Assembly (NCBI RefSeq): GCF_000022485.1
Contig: NC_012623.1
Location: 1,886,501-1,950,500, forward strand
Reading direction: 5' to 3'
Source of the DNA: Sulfolobus islandicus Y.N.15.51
Lineage (GTDB): Archaea; Thermoproteota; Thermoprotei_A; Sulfolobales; Sulfolobaceae
Length of the DNA stretch: 64,000 bases
The stretch's first letter is position 1, and each line of letters begins with the position of its first letter. This document shows, piece after piece, positions 23,314 through 35,010 of this stretch. The notes under the pieces were generated by a model. It saw only the letters and a program-made list of their open reading frames with translations, was not told the origin of the DNA and made no database searches. The translations under genes were made by a program, and so were the position numbers.

Positions 23314-24216
23314 ATGAAGGTAAACGTAAACGTGACGGATCCCGTAGAAGCTAACGTAACATTAGAGTTAACTAGATTAACGTTACTAATAGGACCAAAT
23401 TTAAACGGTAAGTCAATATTATTAAGGTGTATTTATAATTCTATAAAAGGGTTAAAATACAATTTAAGCGTAAATTATCCACCTATAGGAGAATGTTCGA
23501 TAGATGAGGATTTTAATTACGTAATATATATAGACCCCTATATAATAACTTATTATATTTATGATAAATATAGAGAATTCTTTGAAAGATATGAGGGTAA
23601 TGAAAAGCTAAGTAAATTATCAGAAATAGGGAAAGAAGTTAGTGGTATTTCTAGATTGCTTGAAATACGTTCATTATCTAGAGACGATGATTTATTCGAG
23701 GCTAAACAACAAGTTAACAATGTCATTCGGGAAATAACTGAAGAATTGAAAGAAGCAAAGCATGAGGAAGAAGCTAAGTATCTAGTACCGTTATGGATTT
23801 CCTTAACTAAAAACGGCTTAGAATGGAGAGACATTTTTGGAAATGAAGGTACTAAAATCACTGAACTTCCTCCCTCTTTTTATCCCTCTTTTGTTTTAAC
23901 TGCCACAATGTACTCTTATGCCTTAAGTAAAAAGAGGGAAAATGTTTTACTTTTACTTGACGAACCTGAAGCTTTTACATATCCTAGTTTCGCCTATACA
24001 TTAGGGAGAATAATTAGACACCTAACGGAAAACTCAGAATATTTACACGTAGTTGCCATAACCCATAGTTGGGACTTTTATAGAGGACTCTTACACCGTA
24101 ATTCCTCAAATGTTAAGGTGTATGTAATAAACAGAGATGGAAAGAAGCTAGAGATCGTCCCTAGAGAAGACAGTTGGTATATCCCAGGTTTCAGTGTTTC
24201 TGCGGTGTTAGGATAA
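23314..24216 (+). CDS. AAA (ABC-type) ATPase in the csm locus
   Basis: 300 aa. Walker A GPNLNGKS (residues 27-34), Walker B LLLLDEPEAF (Asp216, Glu217) and a switch His in AITHSWDF (His251) define an ABC/RecF/OLD-like ATPase head. The middle region (residues 75-170) is helical. It is too short for SMC or Rad50 arms. A TATA-like AATATATTA lies about 30 bases upstream of the ATG. The next gene starts two bases after its stop, so the two are surely co-expressed. ATPases of this type pair with nucleases or toxins in several defence systems (OLD/Gabija-like logic). Its role here is unknown. Confidence 0.85.
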   Translation: MKVNVNVTDPVEANVTLELTRLTLLIGPNLNGKSILLRCIYNSIKGLKYNLSVNYPPIGECSIDEDFNYVIYIDPYIITYYIYDKYREFFERYEGNEKLSKLSEIGKEVSGISRLLEIRSLSRDDDLFEAKQQVNNVIREITEELKEAKHEEEAKYLVPLWISLTKNGLEWRDIFGNEGTKITELPPSFYPSFVLTATMYSYALSKKRENVLLLLDEPEAFTYPSFAYTLGRIIRHLTENSEYLHVVAITHSWDFYRGLLHRNSSNVKVYVINRDGKKLEIVPREDSWYIPGFSVSAVLG

Positions 24217-24217
24217 T

Positions 24218-24715
24218 ATGGTTCGTGTTTATATTGATTTAATTGGATTATATTACTGTATCGAAAAATGTAAGAACATTGAAGTTGCTGGAAATTTACG
24301 CCATGAATTATTAGCTAGGTATTTGAATTTGATAAAAAAGGTAGAAATAATTAAGGTTTGGGATAAGAACGTAAATGTAGGTGAGGAAATTTTGAGATTT
24401 ATGTATGAAATAACAGGGTATTTAATTCATCATACGGATATTCATGAAGTTAGGGAATGCAATGAGGGTAAGAACAACTGTGATTTTGTTGAGTGTAAAA
24501 TGCATAAAGCATATTGTTGTATGTGTGACATTTCTAAGGATGATATATTAGTCTCTATAGAAGCGGGTTCAGAGGTAGTTTGCTTTAACCAATCTAGCAT
24601 CAAGATGAATGACGGCATAAAATATCCTTCCTCCTCAGATGTAGGTTTGAAACCATATTGTAATGATCTAGACGATTATATTAATTGTAAGATTGTCATT
24701 TGTAGGTGTGTATAA
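24218..24715 (+). CDS. Cysteine-rich partner of the csm-locus ATPase, unknown function
   Basis: 165 aa with 13 cysteines, many in pairs or clusters (YYCIEKC; ECNEGKNNCDFVEC; AYCCMC; ICRC), so metal or iron-sulfur binding is likely. It starts VRVYIDLIGLYYC, a strand ending in Asp, and has acidic runs KDDILVSIEAGSE and NDLDDYINC. A PIN-like nuclease fold is conceivable but not shown. It follows the ATPase with a one-base gap and precedes the csm2 promoter. I do not recognise the family. Confidence 0.7.
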   Translation: MVRVYIDLIGLYYCIEKCKNIEVAGNLRHELLARYLNLIKKVEIIKVWDKNVNVGEEILRFMYEITGYLIHHTDIHEVRECNEGKNNCDFVECKMHKAYCCMCDISKDDILVSIEAGSEVVCFNQSSIKMNDGIKYPSSSDVGLKPYCNDLDDYINCKIVICRCV

Positions 24716-24770
24716 GTTGAGCCATCATTTAACTTATTTTACATAAAAATTGATCTTTCATTCTGAAAAG

Positions 24771-24780
24771 GTTTATATAA
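24771..24780 (+). promoter_or_regulatory. TATA box for csm2-csm3-csm5-cas10
   Basis: TTTATATAAG lies 24-33 bases before the ATG at 24804. It falls inside the longer reading of csm2 that would begin at 24750, which argues for the shorter protein and for a separate transcription start downstream of the ATPase pair. Confidence 0.65.
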
Positions 24781-24803
24781 GCCTTATTCCTAGTATATTC
24801 TAT

Positions 24804-25214
24804 ATGTCAACAAGTCGTTCACCTCATCAAGGAGTTAGTATTTCTATAAGGAATATGCAGCCAATGGAAATAGTGAAAGCAGTCCTAGAGAACAATTACA
24901 AATACTTTTATAGCCAAATAAAGTCGGAAACATCTTACAGGAACATACATGAGATTTTAGCAACTATTCTCGATACTGCTGAAGGGATGAATCCAAACGA
25001 TGCTATTTCTTTTCTGAAAAAACAACTGCCTAGAGTTTATGTAATTATAGAATATCAAAACGCAAGGGGACAAATATATAATGGGCTAAGAGATTTATTA
25101 ATTAATGTGATTAATGAACTTTTATCGGCTAACGCGTCTAACATAAAGGATCTAATAAGAAATGCGAGATTACTGATAGACAGTTTAGCGGTAATAGCTA
25201 AAGAGGTAGGGTAA
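24804..25214 (+). CDS. csm2: Csm2 small subunit
   Basis: 136 aa from the ATG at 24804 (MSTSRSPHQG), chosen because a TATA box sits just upstream. An in-frame start at 24750 would give 154 aa. All-helical, with YQNARGQIYNGLRDLLINVINELL and a C-terminal LIRNARLLIDSLAVIAKE, as in Csm2/Cas11 subunits that line the belly of type III complexes. Four bases separate it from csm3. Confidence 0.8.
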   Translation: MSTSRSPHQGVSISIRNMQPMEIVKAVLENNYKYFYSQIKSETSYRNIHEILATILDTAEGMNPNDAISFLKKQLPRVYVIIEYQNARGQIYNGLRDLLINVINELLSANASNIKDLIRNARLLIDSLAVIAKEVG

Positions 25215-25218
25215 GAGT

Positions 25219-27185
<1,967 letters not shown>

Positions 27186-27191
27186 TATGTT

Positions 27192-29525
27192 TTGGACGAG
27201 AAACTAATGCTCGTAACGCTTTTACATGATGTTGGTAAGATTTTACAAAGGGCAGGTATCGAGCCTAAATGTGAATTAAGTGGTGATTTTTATGAACATG
27301 ACAGACTTACATGTGATTTCCTCAATAAATACTTAGGTGAGGAATACGTAGAACTCTTTAAAAAAGGTAAGTGGAAGATAGGAGATTACGCATCTGCAAG
27401 CGAGAGAATTGAAGCGAAGGAGACTGGAAAACCTGAATCAACTCCATTACTTGATCCCACCTTAGATATTCAACCTAACGTAGATCCGTTAAAATTAGCT
27501 AGATGGTACTCTGTTACTTACGTTGACTTTAATGCAGCTCCAGAAACCTATAAGGCTAGGAGAGTTAATGAGGCATTTATAAATTATAAGGGAATATACG
27601 AGATGCTAGTCCAACTCGCAAATAGAGCAAAAGAAATTAAGGACCCAGAAAGTCTTCTTGAGACCTATGATTACATTTATAGAACTACAGCCCTATTCGT
27701 TCCAGCTGCAGTATATAAGGCAATTCCAAATACTTCCCTTTACGGTCATAGCAGACTGGCAGCTCCACTAGCCGTATGCGAAGAGATAAGACTTCTAGTC
27801 ATTGATATAAAGGGAATACAGAAGTTCATTACTAATATAAGAGGAGAAGCTGAATCATCTAAAAGGCTAAGGGGGAGAAGTTTCTTTCTTCAACTTCTTC
27901 AAAGGGCTTTATCCGATAAGATAGCTGATGTGCTTGGTATTTCAGTTTTGCATAATATCTCCTTTGAACCTGGTAAACTGATTTTCGTAGTCTGTGACAA
28001 TGTAAAGTATAAGGTAGATGAGATTCTAGTTAAAGTAGAGGAGTGGAGTAATTATGAATTACAGTTTGCCTCTTCCATTAGTAGTGAGAAAATTAAGGTT
28101 AGTGGAATGAAAATATTTAGTGAAAGAGAGGAAGATAGAAGTTTTAAAAAGGCATTAGAAAATACTATATATGATTTGCGAATTGTCGGAAAACCACATA
28201 TCACAGAAGACGTAGATATTGATTACTTTGGAGATGTTTATCCTAGGAAAATGATGTTTAAAGCTAAAGATGTGGAGGGAATAGAATCCTTAACTGCTGG
28301 AGAAGTTCCAAAAGATGCCTTAATATCGGAAATCAACTTAATCTCACTAATTGTAGGGCATTCTACAAGAAACTTAAAATATGTAATTGAAATGATGTAT
28401 AAAGATAACGTAAAAGGAGAAATAGGCTATCGTACTATAGGTAAGTATAGAGTAGGAGAAATATACATAGAACCACTAAATATAGGTTTCCTTTTAGTTC
28501 ATGGAAGTGAAAAAGATGATGATATAGCTTTTCTTAAATCACTTATACAGACTAAAAAGGAAGTTGCTAAAAGAATAAGAATATTTACAGTTAACAACAC
28601 CCTGGACTTTATCTATCCAGAGTTGGTCAAAGAGTTCAGTAAGATAAGTTTCGGTTATATAACTCTAAGTACATATCATCCCGTTGAGAAACAAGATACA
28701 TTTAAACTCGTCGCTGAGAAATTTAAGAGCCTAGACGACATGGCAAACTATATAGCTCTAGGTATTACAGACGGTGACAGAATAGGCGAAATAGTAAAAA
28801 ATTTATCGGCATTTCCAGGAAGATTCATGACTTTTTCCTCTCTGTTAGACTTTACTTTTGCCCATATAGTAACCACCAAAGTCATTAATGAACTTAAAAA
28901 GAGAGGTGATATTCCCATTGTAGTTCTCTACTCAGGAGGGGACGACTTAGCAATATATGGGAAGTGGGACGATGTTCTTATACTTCTAGGTGAACTCTCT
29001 AATTTAATAGTTGAAATCTTACCATCCATTTCTGTCTCTGGAGGAATATTCATATTTAAGAAGAAGTATCCCATATCCTTTGCGTACTCATTTGCTAAAG
29101 AATATGAGGGGATTGCTAAAAAAGAACGAGACGGAAGAGTAGGTAGGATATCAAGTAACATATTCGAAAAGTATACTGAAGATGAGAAAAAAATATGCGA
29201 GGGCTTAGATAAAAGATCTTTAACCTGGAATGAGGCTGCTAAGTTTCTGGAATATGCTAAGAAATTAATTGAAAGCAATGTACCGAGCGCATATTTATAT
29301 AAAGTTTACAATATAGGGCAAATGATAGAGGATTGCGAAATCCCTAGGGCTCTAGTCACTTACGCATATTTAAACGCTAGGAATGAGAGAGTATTTAAAG
29401 AAGTTAAGGAGAAAACTGACGCATATTTAGCGGATTATCCAGGAGAAGAGGAGAGAGAAATAATAATAAGGTTATTGAAATTTAGAAACGTAGTTAATAT
29501 GTACACCTTACTAAAGAGAACCTAA
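27192..29525 (+). CDS. cas10: Cas10/Csm1, type III signature protein
   Basis: 777 aa, TTG start. N-terminal HD nuclease motif LLHDVGKIL (His12, Asp13), which cuts ssDNA. First palm region around LRLLVIDIKGIQKFI and RLRGRSFFLQLLQRAL. Second palm with SGGDDLAIYG (Gly582-Asp585), the cyclase active site that makes cyclic oligoadenylate. Both catalytic centres are intact, so the complex should cut DNA and signal to Csx1. Last gene of the operon. A transposon mosaic begins 17 bp after its stop. Confidence 0.95.
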   Translation: MDEKLMLVTLLHDVGKILQRAGIEPKCELSGDFYEHDRLTCDFLNKYLGEEYVELFKKGKWKIGDYASASERIEAKETGKPESTPLLDPTLDIQPNVDPLKLARWYSVTYVDFNAAPETYKARRVNEAFINYKGIYEMLVQLANRAKEIKDPESLLETYDYIYRTTALFVPAAVYKAIPNTSLYGHSRLAAPLAVCEEIRLLVIDIKGIQKFITNIRGEAESSKRLRGRSFFLQLLQRALSDKIADVLGISVLHNISFEPGKLIFVVCDNVKYKVDEILVKVEEWSNYELQFASSISSEKIKVSGMKIFSEREEDRSFKKALENTIYDLRIVGKPHITEDVDIDYFGDVYPRKMMFKAKDVEGIESLTAGEVPKDALISEINLISLIVGHSTRNLKYVIEMMYKDNVKGEIGYRTIGKYRVGEIYIEPLNIGFLLVHGSEKDDDIAFLKSLIQTKKEVAKRIRIFTVNNTLDFIYPELVKEFSKISFGYITLSTYHPVEKQDTFKLVAEKFKSLDDMANYIALGITDGDRIGEIVKNLSAFPGRFMTFSSLLDFTFAHIVTTKVINELKKRGDIPIVVLYSGGDDLAIYGKWDDVLILLGELSNLIVEILPSISVSGGIFIFKKKYPISFAYSFAKEYEGIAKKERDGRVGRISSNIFEKYTEDEKKICEGLDKRSLTWNEAAKFLEYAKKLIESNVPSAYLYKVYNIGQMIEDCEIPRALVTYAYLNARNERVFKEVKEKTDAYLADYPGEEEREIIIRLLKFRNVVNMYTLLKRT

Positions 29526-29541
29526 AAACTTTAAAATAATA

Positions 29542-29580
29542 TTTACAAAGAAAGGGGTTAAGGGGGCGGAAAGCCTCGCC
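29542..29580. mobile_element. Solo left-end remnant of the TnpB-type IS605 element
   Basis: TTTACAAAGAAAGGGG followed by TTAAGGGGGCGGAAAGCC matches the sequence upstream of tnpB at 42384-42423 (minus strand) apart from one G. The remainder of the element is gone; an ISH3-like element starts at 29587. Confidence 0.65.
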
Positions 29581-29586
29581 TCTCTC

Positions 29587-30798
29587 GGTAGACCCAAAAT
29601 CACCTCCTTGAAAATAAATCTATAGTGTAAATAAGTGTTTCAATTATATTAAATGTAAAATTCTCTGGATTGAATAAATCAGGAAATAAAAGAATTAATA
29701 ATAATCTAAACTCCTCTCTCCCCACCTCCCCCTTGAATATGGTATATAAGGAGTAGAGTACAAGGGCCAGCACGAAGATCAACGTGCGAAAAACAAACTT
29801 AGTAGAACCAGTAAATGGAAGAAAAGCCTTAATGTTCCTATAAGAGGTCTCTATGGGACCTCTTACCTTATTATACAAATCCAACACTTCCCTCTTGGAT
29901 AGGTCGAGGTTTGTAGCCCTAGCAAAATAAACAAGACTCTTTCTCCTCACTTCTTCCTTGCTGTACACGAGAAGCCTGAACTTGACCTGCTCATCCCTCC
30001 TATGCCTCTTACTATTAGTCTTGTAATCCCCGTCAAACTCCTCATAAACCTTAACGTCCCCAACAGGCACAGCAACTATATACTTGAACTGCGAAACGAA
30101 GTTGAGCACGTCAATCGTGTAGAAACCAGCGTCAAGAGTTATCAACCTTATCTTGAACCCCATCGCGACGACTTGCTCCACGAGGCCTTCACGATCTCTT
30201 CCTTAGTCATCCCCTTGACTTGAGTGACGAAGGCCAGTAGGAGCACTTTCCCATTAAACTTTGTCGTCGCAGTTGCGTAGTTCCAAGAGTTTCCCTCCTC
30301 CGAACTCCCGAGCCCTCCCACCGGTCTCCCGTACCAAGTCTTGGTTGTCCAGTCTATTGAAAGATCTATCTCGTTGACTCCCTTCAGTACCTTCAAGGAT
30401 ATCTTCCTGGCGCTTTCCAAGAGTTTCTCAATAACTTCCACCCCTTGCTCCTCCACGTAATTCCTCACGGTCTGTGGGGATACGTCATACGCCCTCGACT
30501 TGCTTTCCACCGAATCGTTCCATAAACACGCTGAGATGAGGGTTCTCGCCACCTCTTCCCCTTTCTTTCCCTTGAAGTTCAGCATGGAAAGTAATTTATA
30601 TCCTATTTGTTGAATGTTATTTTGGTGAGGGAGACCGGGTGTTACCATCTCACTAACTCACGTGGTAATACTCAATCTCCCTCACCTTAAACCCTTTCTT
30701 CAATTGAATTCTTTATACTCTTATAAATTTCTTTATCTTTTATAAATTCGATATTATCCTATCAGAAATATTTTTTCTAATATGATTTTGGGTCTACC
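29587..30798 (-). mobile_element. ISH3-type element, transposase frameshifted
   Basis: 1.21 kb bounded by GGTAGACCCAAAATCA and its complement. The minus-strand transposase is in two frames: 30148-30648 (helical head; IDLSIDWTTKTWYGRPVG with an Asp) and 29600-30181 (LITLDAGFYTIDVLNFV with an Asp; RGPIETSYRNIKAFLPFTG with the Glu). A one-base loss near 30190 (IVKA/FVEQVVAMG) breaks it. The fold and motif spacing fit the ISH3/IS4-like DDE family. It interrupts an IS256-type copy at its right side. Confidence 0.75.
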
Positions 30799-31661
30799 GT
30801 GTCTGGGAGGACCCTCATGAGGTTCCTAACCATGTGTGTTATACAGAGCTGGTGTTGAGAGGAGGGAAAGAGCGTGGACACGACGCGATCGAGTCCAGAG
30901 AAGTCATCGCTCACGATTACGTCAACCCTGCTGACTCCCCTGCTTACGAGTCCGCTCAAGAAGGACTTCCAACCGTCCAAGTCCTCCCTATCCCTAACTT
31001 CGTAGTCCAAGACGAACTTATTCCCTTCTAAGTCAACTCCTATGGCAATGTAAATGGCTCTCTCCATGATCGACTCGCTGATTCTGACCTTTACGATCTT
31101 CACATCGATGTAAAGGGCTAGGAGATCGTGAGGTAGTTCGCGGCTCTTGTATTCCTTGAGTTTGTTGGATATTCTCTCGGCAACCCGATTCATTACGATC
31201 TCACTATACGGTATTCCCTTGGCTGCTAACACGGCCTTGACTTGACTTGGAGTCATGCCTGATAGAACGAGCTGCTGGAGGAAGTCCTCGTAATCTGGGC
31301 TGGTCCTCTCGTACTTCTCCGGAAGGATCTTGGGTCTGAAGCCACCCTTTCTGGTTCTCGGTACTCTGAGTCTTAATACTCCGTCTCCGGTTCCCAGATA
31401 TCTGAAGTAGGTCCCGTTCTTGTGGTCGTCCTCAACTTGCAAGTAGGCTTCTCTCTCTTCCATCATGGCCTCTTGCAAGATTATCTCCTCTATTTCCCTT
31501 AGGCTAACTCCTTCTTTGATTGCCTTTCTTATCTTTTCTCTTATTTCTTCCATTACCTTCATGGTATTACTCTCCCTTATGGTATTACCCCTTCCGGGGT
31601 TATTTTTACTTTTTGTCATTATTTTTCACCTTTTGCTACCACAACTATAACTGGTAGCCCC
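30799..31661 (-). mobile_element. 5' two-thirds of an IS256-type element
   Basis: The minus strand encodes MTKSKNNPGR... to LPDTVDPKSY (30777-31619), an uninterrupted N-terminal and central IS256 transposase (VPRTRKGGF; VDVIVSDDFSGLDRVV; QLCITHMVRN). This copy keeps the full CTTGACTTGACTTGG sequence that the 53.7-kb copy has shortened. The 3' third is missing: an ISH3-type element starts at the same internal point (AGACA) as in the copy at 11444-12288. It ends with the terminal repeat GGTAGCCCC at 31661. Confidence 0.85.
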
Positions 31662-31791
31662 TCGCAGTTGCGTAGTTCCAAGAGTTTCCCTCCTCCGAAC
31701 TCCCGAGCCCTCCCACCGGTCTCCCGTACCAAGTCTTGGTTGTCCAGTCTATTGAGAGGTCTATCTCCTTGACTCCCTTCAGTACCTTCAA
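31662..31791 (-). mobile_element. Internal fragment of an ISH3-type element
   Basis: Matches 30268-30400 (encoding IDWTTKTWYGRPVGGLGSSE), with a few changes. It is trapped between the IS256 end at 31661 and the IS5-type end at 31792. The sequence that should follow is not present on the other side of the IS5 element; about 95 bp are missing. Confidence 0.8.
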
Positions 31792-33087
31792 GAGAGTGTC
31801 CAGAATGCAAATAATTCAATAAATATAATGTGATAGAAAAACAATATTATAACTAGTTGAGAATAGAAGTCAATTATATCTTTCAATATGAGGGAAGATT
31901 AATATTTTATTGTAATATAAAATAACTTATAGTTGAGAAAAAATGAATTTCAAACATACCCCATATTATTCTAGTTAACCCTAGCCTAGGGTTAACTAGA
32001 GAGTTTGACAAATTCCTCTTGCGGAACTTTTGCTAACACGGAAGTGTAAATCAAGGAATTGTAAATTATTCCAATAACGTAAACAAAAACCTCAACCATA
32101 TCCTTGTTAATAGCGTAAGGTCTCCAATACCTCTTCAAGAAAATACCAAAGAATTCAACATAACGTCTAAAACTAGAAAAACCAATTATCCAAGTTGAGG
32201 GCATTCCCAAGAAACCCCTATCAACAACCTTATAACCACTCATACCAAAACCAACCTTATTATCGGGAAAGTTTGCAAACTCAACTTGAATTGCGTGAAG
32301 AATCATGGTTGGGGAAATAGCATATAAAACCTTGAAGCCGAAGAAACTCCTACCCCTCTTCTTCGCAAACTCACCCTTAAATCTACGATGAATCTTAGCC
32401 CTCATATAGTAGTAAATTAAGTTTGCTGCTTCCCTAAACTTTCCTTGTCTCAAGTTGAGTTCTAGCTTTTTCTTTAATGTCTCCTTGTTTCTCTTTCCGA
32501 AGGGTACTTCGATTATGTTGGAATCTATTGCCCAGAGTTTGTTAACTTTGCCGTATAAGGCACTACTTGGCAAGTAGTTTTCTAGTTTGCTTAGCTTTTC
32601 CTCAAGTTCTTTTGCGTATTCCTTGAATGCTTTCTTTATTTCTCCCCTAAGTTTCTTTGCCCTTCTGTGGTTTTCGGATTTTGACTTGCGTTCTCCTAGA
32701 AACCATCTTACTACAATGTCCGTGTAATAGTATGCTTCTACATCTCTGTAGGAGCATTGCCATATCATCATGACGATGAGTACTCTAAGTATGTATAGGT
32801 CTAGTGATGATAGTGCTTTTGAGGTGATTAGTATGTAGTGCATTTTCAAAAGAGTTTTATGCCTTGATGATAGTTTATCATAGGGGACCGGGAGATTGTA
32901 GTATTCTATCCAAGGTTTCATATCTCCCAATCCTTGTACTACGTCTTCCCGGTCCCCTTTAAGTATTACTCAAGATTTTACTCCAAGTGAAAATTCAAAA
33001 TTTCTCAAGAGTTTATGCTTTCTTTTGAGTTATTATCTATAAACTTATACATAGATTTATTGAATTATTTACACTTGGGATGCTCTC
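31792..33087 (-). mobile_element. IS5-type element, complete copy (transposase 31992-32930)
   Basis: 1296 bp with ends GAGAGTGTCC and GGATGCTCTC plus subterminal AATAATTCAATAAA. It encodes an intact 312-aa DDE transposase at 31992-32930 on the minus strand: LWAIDSNIIEVPFG (Asp), GYKVVDRGFLGMPSTW (Asp), RRYVEFFGIFLKRYWRPY (Glu), preceded by a coiled lysine-rich region. Nearly identical to 61694-62988, which has one base fewer. Its flanks come from different ISH3 positions, so the junction is recombinant. Confidence 0.85.
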
Positions 33088-33389
33088 TCGACTTGCTTTC
33101 CACCGAATCGTTCCATAAACACGCTGAGATGAGGGTTCTCGCCACCTCTTCCCCTTTCTTTCCCTTGAAGTTCAGCATGGAAAGTAATTTATATCCTATT
33201 TGTTGTAAGTTGTTTTGGTGAGGGAGTACCGGTGTTACCATCTCACTTACTCACGTGGTAATACTACATCTCCCTCACCTTAAACCTTTCTTCAACTGAA
33301 TTCTTAATACTCATATAAATCCTGTTATCTATCATGAATCGATATTATTCTGTCAGAATTATTTTTCATAATACGATTTTGGGTCTACC
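33088..33389 (-). mobile_element. End fragment of an ISH3-type element
   Basis: Begins TCGACTTGC (inside the transposase head) and ends with GATTTTGGGTCTACC, the ISH3 terminus. It matches the right part of 29587-30798 and the fragment at 53163-53467, which breaks at the same TCGA point. Confidence 0.8.
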
Positions 33390-33733
33390 GGACTGTGGGA
33401 GGGATAAGCAGTTTCAAAGGGACTAGAGCTAGGCGATGATCCTTCTTGACTGCGAATCGATGGTGGAACGATGACCCTCACTGTCATGGGACAGACGTAG
33501 TTTACTATTTCTTGCTAGGAATTCTACAAGAGGACTGTAAATCTTAAATTGCTAGTTATTTTTGATTATTTCAAAATATCGTATTGATTAGTTTTGCATA
33601 AGTGGTAAAATTAAATAGGATAAGTTATGCTAGGGTAAGCACTACTCCTTATAACTAAGATGTCACCAAGCACTTTTGAGTATTAAATATTAGCCAGTTA
33701 AGAATTTGTTCATAAAAATCGAGAAAAGCAAAA
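33390..33733. other. Noncoding gap, GC-richer first part
   Basis: No protein frame. The first 120 bp are clearly richer in G and C than the surroundings and contain GATGA and CTG boxes reminiscent of C/D RNAs, but not close enough to the consensus to call. The rest is AT-rich. Confidence 0.35.
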
Positions 33734-34987
33734 TCATCCTAACTGCTTTTCCACATTTTCAATACAATCGCACTTTCCATCAGTATAACTTACACAAATA
33801 TCGTCTCCGCATTTCCAAAGGAACGTCACGTTCTGCTCAAAACCGCCGTGAGCTATTAGATTCCTTTTATCCGCTGAGCATATGCGAGGCAAGTTAGTGC
33901 TAAGGATTTTCGCGTAAAGCGTTGGAGAGTTAGGAATTTCATTCTTTTTATCCTCTATTCTGCTAATTTCGTTTAAAATAACATATTTTACTGAGTCTGA
34001 AGTTGAATAATTATCAGCCATTCTGCGAATTTCACTTATTTTATTACTACCTTGAGCTATATGATTAGAAACCTTAAGTAACGAATGTATATAACTTATC
34101 TCAATAGGAATATTTTCGTCGTAAATTACTTTACCATTCTCAAAATTTAACTGTACCGCGAAGTTGTTGAAGTCTAATTTTCCGAGAATGTTCTCTACAA
34201 CGTTCAAACAGCTATTAATCTCGTTCTTCTTTAATATTAAATAGAGGAATATTCCAGCGGATAAGGCATTAACGATGTAGTAAATGAAATCTGCATTACA
34301 TGAGCTAGTATTTACATTCTCTGAGTTTGCTTTATTACGTATCACTTTAAACACCTTATTTTTTATTACGTTTTTGCTCTCACTTGAAAGGAAAGGCGAC
34401 AAAATTGACGATAAAGCTTGTCTCACAGTAATTTTCTCAGAGTATATATCATCTATTGCATAAGGACCTTGATTACCTTTAGTTACGGGTTCAGAATTAT
34501 ATATTGTTAAATTGACTCCGTTCTTATTGTTTTCCACGATGTAAGTATATGTAGCAAGCCTTATTGCGTCTGTGGCCAACAAAGGCATGTAGTTTATTCC
34601 GTGAGTAATATCTATGTAAATTTCGTCCGGTTTATTATCTTCAAGGATTTTTAACGAATTAAAGTATATGAAATTGAAATAAAGGGTGTTTTTCCTATCC
34701 TTTTGAATGAACCTCGTACCGTAAATGTTTGGAGCAATTAATAGGTCGAATTCATTACCCAGCTTTTGAGCCACTTTTTGTGTTACAGAATCTTTACAAC
34801 ATTTATAATCATTACAGTTAGTATCACACAAGCTTAGCCCGGCGTAAACTACTAATTTATCAATTTTCAATGCTTGAGATATTGCAATAAAGGAAGCGTT
34901 AGTATTATATGGCCCTTTCCCATTTACTAAATACTCTACGCTAACGTACCCTGAAGGATCTCCTATAGGTGCAAAAAGAATCTTCAT
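33734..34987 (-). CDS. Second Csx1/Csm6-like CARF-HEPN RNase
   Basis: 417 aa from the ATG at 34987 (MKILFAPIGDPSGY); an in-frame TTG five codons upstream is less likely. CARF motif YIDITHGINYMPLLATDAIRLA near residue 150 and HEPN R-x4-H in DKRNLIAHGGF near residue 385 mark a cyclic-oligoadenylate-activated RNase distinct from the one at 20507. Several cysteines are present (CDTNCNDYKCCKD; C-terminal CDCI). It is 23 bp downstream of a ParB-like gene on the same strand and far from the csm genes. Confidence 0.82.
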   Translation of the reverse strand: MKILFAPIGDPSGYVSVEYLVNGKGPYNTNASFIAISQALKIDKLVVYAGLSLCDTNCNDYKCCKDSVTQKVAQKLGNEFDLLIAPNIYGTRFIQKDRKNTLYFNFIYFNSLKILEDNKPDEIYIDITHGINYMPLLATDAIRLATYTYIVENNKNGVNLTIYNSEPVTKGNQGPYAIDDIYSEKITVRQALSSILSPFLSSESKNVIKNKVFKVIRNKANSENVNTSSCNADFIYYIVNALSAGIFLYLILKKNEINSCLNVVENILGKLDFNNFAVQLNFENGKVIYDENIPIEISYIHSLLKVSNHIAQGSNKISEIRRMADNYSTSDSVKYVILNEISRIEDKKNEIPNSPTLYAKILSTNLPRICSADKRNLIAHGGFEQNVTFLWKCGDDICVSYTDGKCDCIENVEKQLG

Positions 34988-35010
34988 GAAGTAAAATAGC
35001 AAAAATCCTT

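Noticed and set aside
24750-24803. N-terminal extension of Csm2
   Set aside because: A TATA box lies inside it, and the downstream ATG is at leaderless-promoter distance.
33433-33483. C/D-box sRNA
   Set aside because: Boxes GCGATGA, CTGC, ACGATGA and CTGT each deviate from consensus and the second guide is too short; kept only as a GC-rich oddity.
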